From the NCBI GenBank assembly GCA_964429355.1, contig CAYSCH010000058.1:1-34085 (forward strand): 34,085 bases of DNA, read 5' to 3'. Under the pieces are notes generated by a model. The model worked only from the letters and a program-made list of their open reading frames with translations. It was not told where the DNA came from and made no database searches. The stretch's first letter is position 1. The number at the start of each line of letters is the position of its first letter. This document shows positions 8,332-14,845 of the stretch, one piece after another. Position numbers and translations under genes: made by a program. The DNA comes from JAAYAY01 sp964429355 (GTDB lineage: Bacteria; Planctomycetota; Planctomycetia; Pirellulales; Thermoguttaceae).

Positions 8332-10284
8332 ATGCATCGTCTCCACGCCAGGCTGGGCGTTTTACTCGCTCTCGCTTTTCTGGGCCTTGATTCCGCCGGA
8401 CAGGCCGAGCCTCGGCAGGTGAAGACCGAAGTCTGTGTGTACGGCGCGACTCCCTCGGGCATTCTCGCCGCCATCGCCGTGCGGCAGGGCGGACGGCCGG
8501 TGGTGATCGTTGAACCCAGTCGCTGGGTCGGCGGGATTCTGGGGGCCGGGCTGAAGCCGAGCCAGGACTGCCCCAACATCCTGGCCACCGGCGGCATGAC
8601 CCGCGATCTGCTGGGCACGCTCGGGCAGCCGATGATCCAGCAGGACGGCCGGACGGTCCGGGCAAGCCTGGGCATCCGCCAATTGAGCCCCGAAGACATT
8701 CGCCGGGATTTCTTCGAACTTGTCGAGCAGCACCAGATTGAAGTCATCTACGACCATCGCGTCAGCACGTGCGAGAAAGACGGCCCCGCAATCAGCACCG
8801 CCAGCTTCGAACGGGCTCCCTTCGACGAACTGGGCTGCCCGATCCCCGTGGCGGTAGAAGCCAATTCGCTCCGGGTGACGGCCAGATTCTTCATCGACGC
8901 GAGCTATGAGGGCGATCTCATGGCGGCGGCCGGCGTGTCGTATCGCGTGGGGCGCGAGGCGACCGAGGAGTTCGGCGAGGAGTTGGCCGGCGTGCGCCCG
9001 GTGGCGGAAGAGGCCCCTATCGATCCCTTCGCGGAACCGGGCAATCCCAGTAGCGGGCTCCTCAAGTGGGTCGAGGCCGATCACGGCAAACCGATCGGCG
9101 CTGCCGACGGCTACACGCAGGCCTACAACTACCGCTACTACACGACGGACAATCCGGAGCATCGCATCGAGCTGACAAAGCCGGCCGATTACGATGCGGC
9201 CGAGTTCGAGCTCGTGGGGCGCTATGTCGAGTACCTGACACAGACCGTGAGTGACGAGGGGGAACTCCACGTGCGCCTGGCCCACATCTTTCCCGGCTGG
9301 GCCAACTCGGGCGACTGGAACTACTATCGCGAGTCGCTGTTCAGCATGGCGCCGGTGGGTATCAGCCAGCTCTACGCCGACGGCGATTATGCCACCAAGG
9401 CCCGCATCTGGAAGGAGCACCAGGACTACGTACGCGGCCTCCACCACTTCATGAGCACCGACCCGCGAGTGCCGGAGGCGTTTCGGCGGAAGACGGCCGC
9501 CGTGGGACTCGACGGGCGACTCCATCCCGAGACCGGCGGCTGGCCCCATCAGCTTTACATTCGAGTGGCCCGCCGCCTTGCCGGTCGTTACACGATCACT
9601 GCCCACGACGTCTACAACGAGACGACGGTGGACGATCCGATCGGGTTGGCCCAGTACGGGATCGACACCTATCCCTCGCGCCGCATCTGGTTCGAGCGCG
9701 ACGGACAGGTTTACGTAGGGCTGGAAGGCAAGATGTTCGTCGGCGGCGCCCGTGGGCCGACGAATGTGCCCTACCCTGTTCCCTATCGGGCCATTACACC
9801 GAAGGCCGACGAGTGTACGAATCTGCTCGTGCCGGTGTGCTTCTCGGCCAGCCATCTGGGCTATGCGTCGGCCCGGATGGAACCGGTGTTCATGATCTGC
9901 GGCGAGTCTGCCGGGATTGCCGCCTGCCGAGCGTTGGATGAAAACACCGGTGTCCAGGAGATCGACATGCCCGCCTACCGCCAGACGCTGGAGAAGGCTG
10001 GCCAGGTCCTCCAGTGGACGGAAGAGCTCGCCCGTCAGGTCGGTTCGGCCGACAGCGGCAATTCATACAGCTTCGAATCCCTCTGCCAGATTTGCGACCG
10101 GGACGGCGACAAGCTCGTCTCCCAGGCCGAATGGAACGGGGGCAAGCAGGGCTGGGAGTGGCTGTTTCCGGTGATCGACAAGAACGGCGACGGGCAGGTT
10201 GACGGGGCGGAATATGCGGCGTTTCAGGAGTTCAAGAAGCAGAACCCAAACTGGCCTTCACTCCGCCCCCAGCCCGGTTCCTGA
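8332..10284 (+). CDS. Secreted FAD-dependent oxidoreductase with C-terminal EF-hands
   Basis: This is a 650-residue exported protein with a signal peptide (about residues 1-25). It resembles the FAD_oxidored family (PF12831): VCVYGATPSGILAAIAVRQG is a dinucleotide-binding start, EPSRWVGGILGAGL and TGGMTRDLLG follow, and RFFIDASYEGDL is a typical later motif. The substrate is unknown. At the C-terminus are two complete EF-hand Ca2+ loops, DRDGDKLVSQAE (589-600) and DKNGDGQVDGAE (616-627). ATG at 8332 is preceded by GAGGAG. Such fusions are common in planctomycetes, where EF-hands may bind Ca2+ for stability or surface attachment. Its stop lies 30 bp from the convergent immunity gene. Confidence 0.85.
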   Translation: MHRLHARLGVLLALAFLGLDSAGQAEPRQVKTEVCVYGATPSGILAAIAVRQGGRPVVIVEPSRWVGGILGAGLKPSQDCPNILATGGMTRDLLGTLGQPMIQQDGRTVRASLGIRQLSPEDIRRDFFELVEQHQIEVIYDHRVSTCEKDGPAISTASFERAPFDELGCPIPVAVEANSLRVTARFFIDASYEGDLMAAAGVSYRVGREATEEFGEELAGVRPVAEEAPIDPFAEPGNPSSGLLKWVEADHGKPIGAADGYTQAYNYRYYTTDNPEHRIELTKPADYDAAEFELVGRYVEYLTQTVSDEGELHVRLAHIFPGWANSGDWNYYRESLFSMAPVGISQLYADGDYATKARIWKEHQDYVRGLHHFMSTDPRVPEAFRRKTAAVGLDGRLHPETGGWPHQLYIRVARRLAGRYTITAHDVYNETTVDDPIGLAQYGIDTYPSRRIWFERDGQVYVGLEGKMFVGGARGPTNVPYPVPYRAITPKADECTNLLVPVCFSASHLGYASARMEPVFMICGESAGIAACRALDENTGVQEIDMPAYRQTLEKAGQVLQWTEELARQVGSADSGNSYSFESLCQICDRDGDKLVSQAEWNGGKQGWEWLFPVIDKNGDGQVDGAEYAAFQEFKKQNPNWPSLRPQPGS

Positions 10285-10314
10285 ATCTCTCACATCCTGC
10301 ATACAGAAGCACAT

Positions 10315-11019
10315 TCACGCCACCTGAGATATGACAGCGAGACTTAGGCACTGAGGACAGAGAAACCAGTAGAGTGCGCTTTCGCCCAAGAAGAGCAACT
10401 CATTGTCAATCAATCCTAATCGGCCTGACTCTCCCTCGTATCCAAGAGCACAAACATATTTCGTTCGCCCGCCGCACGAACACTTCACGCTAATAGCGGC
10501 GAATACCCAAACGGGAGGCCCTAGCACTCTGCAGAATTTCGCGCTTCTGCCGAGAAAGTCGTCAGATACCCGCCAGTATGACTCTTCGCTCGTTGGACAG
10601 TCTTCCGCCCTCATCGGCTCAAGATGAATCTCCTTTTCTGGAAATGGCCCTAACAACTCCGGAAAGAACACGTCCGAGGCTGGCTCCTCTCGGTCGGTTA
10701 GTGCAAGGCATTTATTGTCCGGCTGAATTCTGTACATCTGTGGGTAGGCCCACACGTCACATGCTGTGTACGAGCAAATTGGGAGTTCGGTGAGCCCCTC
10801 AATTGCAAGGTCGGAGAAAACTGGATCATGCAAGTCGAACACAAATAATAGCGTCGGTCCACCGCATATCTTGCGAGGATCCTGCACGCGCCAAGATGTA
10901 CCTCCGAATCGGTGACTGAATTTCCCGGCACCGCGTGCGACAACTCCTCCGCCCGGCCTCGCATACGAGGCGCCAAACCGGGGAGCAATGATATCAACTG
11001 TCACGTCAACCATGGCCAT
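10315..11019 (-). CDS. Putative immunity protein of orphan toxin cassette, zinc-ribbon-like C-terminus
   Basis: This is a 234-residue protein that I do not recognise. Near the C-terminus it has CSCGG followed by a Cys in KYVCAL, and then WFLCPQCLSL, which together look like a split zinc ribbon. The middle region (DVWAYPQMYRIQPDNKCLAL) is reminiscent of proteins that bind a partner. No signal peptide is present. ATG at 11019 lies 4 bp after the stop of the toxin-tip frame, the typical spacing of an immunity gene; ATG at 11013 is an alternative. The coding sequence is visibly richer in A and T than the flanking genes, consistent with horizontal acquisition. The immunity role is inferred from position only. 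Confidence 0.55.
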   Translation of the reverse strand: MAMVDVTVDIIAPRFGASYARPGGGVVARGAGKFSHRFGGTSWRVQDPRKICGGPTLLFVFDLHDPVFSDLAIEGLTELPICSYTACDVWAYPQMYRIQPDNKCLALTDREEPASDVFFPELLGPFPEKEIHLEPMRAEDCPTSEESYWRVSDDFLGRSAKFCRVLGPPVWVFAAISVKCSCGGRTKYVCALGYEGESGRLGLIDNELLFLGESALYWFLCPQCLSLAVISQVA

Positions 11020-11023
11020 GGAT

Positions 11024-11391
11024 CTAGTGAACTTCTGCCGGGGTTTTGGCATAATCAAGCATTTCTTCGATGCCTTTGCCATACTTGTCGCCAAGTAACT
11101 CGCGAATATCGGCGATGTCTTCCTGGAGACGTTCCATCGGCGTTAGGCCTGCGTCGGCCGCGTTGGCAACACGACCTCGCCCAGCAAATGCATGATCAGC
11201 CTCTGTCATCCCCAATGCCGGTCCTCTACCTCGTGAGATAACATGTGCGGCGTTTTGGGGCATGTGGTGGACCCTTTCTCCTTGTACCGCAAAGTCCCCA
11301 ACGACCTGACGCGGTAGACATGCTCCGTCGTTTCGAAGTTGTAGAGGAAATCGGTATGCTCGATCGGCGTGATTGAAACGACGTGCTTCCG
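11024..11391 (-). pseudogene. Orphan toxin cassette: Hint 3' remnant plus toxin tip, out of frame
   Basis: Read on the minus strand, 11391-11290 repeats the end of the Hint domain of the upstream precursor (KHVVSITPIEHTDFLYNF, ETTEHVYRV). Beyond it a different C-terminal domain is open to a stop at 11024, but in another frame: GERVHHMPQNAAHVISRG, ALGMTEADHAFAGRGR, and a helical end PMERLQEDIADIRELLG. The HH-P-Q and DH elements resemble HNH-type or other nuclease tips of Rhs and Hint toxins, but I cannot name the family. In the Hint frame the reading instead ends within 35 codons. No start codon or ribosome-binding site of its own is convincing. It looks like a stored or decayed tip awaiting recombination. 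Confidence 0.6.
11290..11391 (-). repeat. Copy 1 of 102-bp direct repeat (Hint 3' end)
   Basis: This segment matches 12521-12622 with two mismatches in 102 bases, in the same orientation and 1231 bp apart. It encodes the last 34 or so residues of the Hint domain before the toxin tip. The match stops abruptly on the toxin side, as expected for a duplicated recombination anchor ahead of an orphan tip. Confidence 0.95.
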
Positions 11392-11635
11392 CAAGCAGAA
11401 CATCAACCGAAGTACTCCGGGGCCCGTAACAGCCCCCGAATGCGGTCGAAGTCAAGCTTGGCCTGTCCGACTTCAGCGGTTGCTTGCGCCGCTCCAGTGA
11501 CCTCGGACACTCCATGAGAACGGCTGCTAGCGTCGATGCCGTTTCCCTCAGGATCGTTGTGCAACGCGAGTGGAAGTGGTGGGGTGCGTGTGGAAACGGG
11601 GAAACCTCCACGGACGACCAACAACATAATCTTGT
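11392..11635 (-). other. Spacer between first immunity gene and orphan cassette
   Basis: This 244-bp stretch follows the SUKH immunity stop. One minus-strand frame is open through it to a stop at 11403. It could encode a peptide ending QAKLDFDRIRGLLRAPEYFG, but it has no clear start or ribosome-binding site and no family I recognise. It may be a remnant of an earlier toxin tip or of the linker that accompanied the duplicated Hint end. Confidence 0.35.
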
Positions 11636-12172
11636 CTATGCCTCCCATGGCATCGGCGCGATCCTGCATCCTGCGATGCTCGGGTCTGCCTGGACGACCT
11701 CTTCTCGCGCGAATGGCCAGTCGGTTCGCCCGAGTTCCTTTCGTAAGAGGAAGTCGAGAAAATGCCAGAAGTCGGATGCCACAACGTACGCGATATCGTC
11801 AGGCGACGCAACCGTGTCAACGAAGCCTACGGGCGCTTCCTCATCGTCGCCGGTCGCAAGTACGTAGTAATCTCCGCACCCGTCGCCGGCCACAGGAATC
11901 CACCGCCGTAATTTCCAAGCAGGATACGCATCTAACAGCTCACAAAGATCGAGGTTGAAGCCTTCCGGCCCAACGCCCAGTATCCCTCCGGGCCCAATGC
12001 GGGGTCCATTCAGATAGCGAAGAAAGTCTCGGAATTGGAAAGGGAATCGCATTCCAATTCGCGACTCAGCGGTCTCGATCTGTGCTTCCGTTGCGCCCTG
12101 GGGCCGTGGCTCATTCGGCGGCCACGGAACTGCATCACACAACGCCTTAATCTCGTTGGGGACTGACAACAT
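11636..12172 (-). CDS. SMI1/KNR4 (SUKH) family immunity protein
   Basis: This is a 178-residue cytoplasmic protein. The SUKH signature is clear: RPQGATEAQIETAESRIGMR, then FPFQFRDFLRYLNGPRIGPGG, followed later by FNLDLCELLD and the late FWHFLDFLLRKELG. SUKH proteins are the commonest immunity proteins of bacterial polymorphic nuclease toxins and neutralise the toxin by direct binding. ATG at 12172 lies 11 bp after the stop of the HNH-type toxin tip, so the pair forms a cognate toxin-immunity unit. There is no obvious ribosome-binding site, and translation may be coupled to the toxin. The gene is intact although the toxin upstream is frameshifted. Confidence 0.85.
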   Translation of the reverse strand: MLSVPNEIKALCDAVPWPPNEPRPQGATEAQIETAESRIGMRFPFQFRDFLRYLNGPRIGPGGILGVGPEGFNLDLCELLDAYPAWKLRRWIPVAGDGCGDYYVLATGDDEEAPVGFVDTVASPDDIAYVVASDFWHFLDFLLRKELGRTDWPFAREEVVQADPSIAGCRIAPMPWEA

Positions 12173-12183
12173 AAGCTTGTCTG

Positions 12184-12471
12184 CTACGGCAGGAATGTGA
12201 AGCCGCCTCCAAACTGCTTGTCGATTTCTAATGCCTTCTCCATTACTTCGGCGGCTGTTGGATCTCGTCCGCCAAGCGTGGTCTTGAAGTCGGGCCATGC
12301 CTTATTTATTGCGGGGTGGTGCGCGCGCCCAACACCAACGAGATTTGCAGCGCGATTGGGATCCGCGTTGGGGAACTTGTGCGCCCACTCGAGAGGAATT
12401 CGGTGGTGAACATCCATATTATCCCAAATTGCGCGCCTGCCAAAGATCACGTGCCGCCTCTCGATAGGCAT
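12184..12471 (-). pseudogene. HNH-type nuclease toxin tip, +1 frame relative to Hint precursor
   Basis: This frame encodes a compact C-terminal nuclease domain: AIWDNMDVHHRIPLEWAHKF, then NRAANLVGVGRAHHPAINKAW, and an end EKALEIDKQFGGGFTFLP. The HHRIPLEW motif with a downstream N and H is typical of HNH/His-Me nuclease tips of polymorphic toxins. The preceding Hint frame runs to ARDLWQARNLG and stops at 12419, while this frame continues one base offset. A single extra base in the tract AATTTGGG (12423-12430 on this strand) explains the break. Removing one base there would fuse the two into one precursor of about 440 residues. It is therefore annotated as the broken 3' part of the gene at 12419-13519, not an independent gene. 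Confidence 0.7.
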
Positions 12472-13519
12472 CGCACTCCGCCCCTGTCAACTTGTTTGGA
12501 ACGACACACGTATTATGCACCAACGTCCCCAACGACCCGACGCGGTAGACATGCTCCGTCGTTTCGAAGTTGTAGAGGAAATCGGTATGCTCGATCGGCG
12601 TGATTGAAACGACGTGCTTCCGTCCGTACATCGTATCGACGAGTTCGCCGATGCGAAGGTTGCCGACCTCGACGAAGGCCTGGCGGTCGACCGACCAGTA
12701 GGGGTGGTTGCCCGTGACGCCGGTCAACTCGATCTGATCTTCGAGCTTCAGATGAACGACGTTACTGTTCTCGTCGGCCTGGTGCTTGAAAGTCCCGATG
12801 ACCACCGCACCTCCGTCACCCGGCTGGATTTCGGGACATGGGCCGACACCCTGAACCTGGGCGTCGCCGACCGCACCCATTTCGTAAAGATCGATGAAGA
12901 TCGTCCTGCCGGGCTTGGCATCGTGGTTCTCAATCCACGCCAACGGCCGAAGCAACTCAATCCAGAGGCCAAGGGCGTTTTCCTTGGTCATGTACAAGCT
13001 GACTTGACGCCACGTGGCGGGGTCAGGCTCGATCAGCTCAGCCTGCTCGCGGATCGGGTTGTGACCCGCAAGGCGATCGCCGAGGCAGACGTCTTCGATC
13101 GGTTTGGTTCGTAGTTGCTTCTCGCCAAGGGAATGGGATGCCGGCGCCGCGCTTGCGAGAGCTATCGGAGCACCGGAAGGCGGAATGATCGCGTCGCGCC
13201 ACGAATCGGACATCCCCCGGTAGAAGAAGAATGCGATCAGAAGAATGCAGCCGACACAGACGGCTCTCAGCATGCGGCCGGTCCAGTCGGAAGTGGGCTC
13301 CTCCAGCAACGCAACTCGCGTCGCCCGTATGGGCGTATATTCAACCGGCGTTTCGGAGTACTCGCGTAAGGGCCTCACCTGTGAACCGACTCTGGCCGGC
13401 TTGGCTACCGGCTTTGGCGGTGGCTCAGACGCCGACATCTCAGCAAACACTTCGTCGAGTGCCTGGGCGTGGACCTTCGTCTGCGGGGCTTGGCTTTCGC
13501 CACTCGATGCGGTCGCCAT
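12419..13519 (-). CDS. Membrane-anchored Hint-domain polymorphic toxin precursor (frameshifted before its tip)
   Basis: This is a 366-residue product. Residues 1-80 are a polar, Pro-rich segment, and a single transmembrane helix lies at about 83-101 (MLRAVCVGCILLIAFFFYRG). A Hint-like domain covers about 137-337, with KPIEDVCLGDRL (139-150), the block-B-like TGNHPYWS (269-276), and the end YRVGSLGTLVHNTC with the Asn-Thr-Cys junction at 336-338. Hint domains self-cleave to release the C-terminal toxin. The usual N-terminal CF.AGT nucleophile segment is not visible. ATG at 13519 has AAGGAG 6 bases upstream; an ATG at 13555 has none. The product then reaches ARDLWQARNLG and stops, out of frame with the nuclease tip. 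Confidence 0.75.
   Translation of the reverse strand: MATASSGESQAPQTKVHAQALDEVFAEMSASEPPPKPVAKPARVGSQVRPLREYSETPVEYTPIRATRVALLEEPTSDWTGRMLRAVCVGCILLIAFFFYRGMSDSWRDAIIPPSGAPIALASAAPASHSLGEKQLRTKPIEDVCLGDRLAGHNPIREQAELIEPDPATWRQVSLYMTKENALGLWIELLRPLAWIENHDAKPGRTIFIDLYEMGAVGDAQVQGVGPCPEIQPGDGGAVVIGTFKHQADENSNVVHLKLEDQIELTGVTGNHPYWSVDRQAFVEVGNLRIGELVDTMYGRKHVVSITPIEHTDFLYNFETTEHVYRVGSLGTLVHNTCVVPNKLTGAECDAYREAARDLWQARNLG
12521..12622 (-). repeat. Copy 2 of 102-bp direct repeat (inside the Hint domain)
   Basis: This is the parental copy inside the precursor gene, encoding RKHVVSITPIEHTDFLYNFE to SLGTL. It differs from 11290-11391 at two positions only. The high identity suggests recent duplication or ongoing gene conversion. 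Confidence 0.95.
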
Positions 13520-13715
13520 CGGCTGCTCCTTCGTGGTCAGGCGTTTTCGGTTCATACTGGGGCGAGTTGGAGCACCGGTACGCGGTTTGTGCGGTCAAGA
13601 TTCCGAGGTCTATGGTTCGGATCGCCGCTCACTTTGGCAAGTGTCTCGCCCGTGTCGATGATTCGCAGTGTGTTGGCTGGGACGCGTTGAGGGATGGGCT
13701 ACTTTGATAGTGCGA

Positions 13716-13744
13716 ATTGTACCGGGATGAAACCGAGGGCACAA
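13716..13744 (-). promoter_or_regulatory. Candidate promoter of the toxin-immunity operon
   Basis: On the minus strand TTGTGC (13744-13739) is followed after 17 bp by TACAAT (13721-13716), which matches five of six -10 positions. It lies about 195 bp before the toxin ATG at 13519, in a gap with no gene. Found by eye. Confidence 0.4.
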
Positions 13745-13891
13745 TGTGAATGAGAACGGGACTGACTGAAGAGTATGTGGGACTGCAGCACAATCCGCCG
13801 GCGAGGCGGATCTCGCCTTCCACAAAGCTGCCGAGATGCAGCAGGAACAGATGTTCCCGATGAACACGGCAGGGGCGTCGAGCCACCACGA

Positions 13892-13920
13892 CTGACAGAC
13901 GCTCTGAGTGAGGGTAGAAT
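13892..13920 (+). promoter_or_regulatory. Candidate promoter of the ABC exporter operon
   Basis: CTGACA (13892-13897) and TAGAAT (13915-13920) are separated by exactly 17 bp. Each matches the sigma70 consensus at five of six positions. It lies about 165 bp upstream of the ATPase start. Confidence 0.5.
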
Positions 13921-14085
13921 AGGGCCCTGGGCAACGAGGTTATCGGAATCGTTGACGCCAGGTATTGCGAACGGGGATTTCAGGCAGGAAGCGACTCGGT
14001 TACCCGTATGCCGAGGTATTCCCACAGGGAAACGGTCTCGCGATTGGCCGTCTCGGCCCGGTTGCACAAGAAGGATACACGATAC

Positions 14086-14844
14086 ATGTTTGCCGTGGAA
14101 ACCAGCGGATTGACACGCTGCTTCGGTCCGGTCCGCGCTGTGGACGGGCTGGAACTACGGGTCGAGGCGGGGCAGTTTTTCGGTTTTCTCGGCCCCAACG
14201 GCGCGGGAAAATCGACCACCATCAAGATGCTCACCGGACTGCTTGCGCCGACCAGCGGCAGAATGCGAGTGCTGGAAACCGACCTGGCGATGACGGAGGC
14301 GGCTCGAACGGTGAAACGCCGAATCGGGGTCGTTCCGGAAGACCTTGCCCTGTTCGACAATCTGACCGCCGGTGAGTATCTGACCTTCATTGGCCGGATG
14401 TACCTCCTGCCCCCGGAAACCGTGCGTCAGCGGTGCCAGGAGTTGCTGGCGATGATGGACCTGGACCGCGAGGAGAAGAAGACCACCCTGGAGTATTCTC
14501 ACGGCATGAAGAAGAAGCTGGCCCTCGCGGCGGCCCTGATGCCAAATCCGGACCTGCTGTTCCTGGACGAACCGTTCGAAGGGGTCGACGCCGTTGCCTC
14601 CCGCATGCTTCGCGATATGTTGCTTCAGTTCGTCAAACGGGGCACCACCGTGTTTCTCACCTCCCATGTCCTCGAAATCGTCGAGAAACTTTGTACCCAC
14701 GTGGGTATCATCGCCCAGGGGCGACTCGTGATGCAGGCCTCCATGGACGACGTCCGCCAGAACGGCACCCTTGAGGAGCGGTTCCTGGCGGTCGTGGGGA
14801 ACGGTCAGGAAGAGAAACAGAAACTGAGCTGGCTGGAGGAGTGA
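14086..14844 (+). CDS. ABC transporter ATP-binding protein
   Basis: This 252-residue cytoplasmic ATPase energises the membrane protein encoded next to it. Walker A is GPNGAGKST (36-44). The Q-loop region reads IGVVPEDLALFDNLTAGEYL, the signature is YSHGMKKKLALA (degenerate LSGGQ), Walker B is LLFLDEPFEGVD, and the H-switch is FLTSHVLE. The SHGM signature and the C-terminal TLEERFLAVV are typical of ABC-2-type exporter ATPases. ATG at 14086 is preceded by AAGGA about 11 bases upstream. The stop lies 1 bp before the permease GTG, so the two genes are coupled. The substrate is unknown. Confidence 0.9.
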   Translation: MFAVETSGLTRCFGPVRAVDGLELRVEAGQFFGFLGPNGAGKSTTIKMLTGLLAPTSGRMRVLETDLAMTEAARTVKRRIGVVPEDLALFDNLTAGEYLTFIGRMYLLPPETVRQRCQELLAMMDLDREEKKTTLEYSHGMKKKLALAAALMPNPDLLFLDEPFEGVDAVASRMLRDMLLQFVKRGTTVFLTSHVLEIVEKLCTHVGIIAQGRLVMQASMDDVRQNGTLEERFLAVVGNGQEEKQKLSWLEE

Positions 14845-14845
14845 C

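Larger units (their letters stand above)
13520..14085. other. Intergenic region between divergent toxin locus and ABC exporter
   Basis: This 566-bp gap contains outward-facing promoter candidates for both neighbours (13716-13744 minus, 13892-13920 plus). A small inverted repeat, GGCGAG/CTCGCC, lies at about 13800-13817 between them and could be an operator or a hairpin. No open frame here has recognisable protein character. Confidence 0.45.

Noticed and set aside
12419..12471. Programmed ribosomal frameshift as the default explanation for the toxin break
   Set aside because: No slippery heptamer of the classical type plus pseudoknot is evident, so an indel or sequencing error is simpler.
11290..12622. 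The 102-bp direct repeat as part of a CRISPR or insertion-sequence end
   Set aside because: There are only two copies, both inside Hint coding sequence, with no regular spacers, terminal inverted repeats or transposase.
12419..13519. The Hint domain as an intein in a host protein
   Set aside because: There is no C-terminal extein that continues a host protein; instead a nuclease tip and an immunity gene follow, as in polymorphic toxins.
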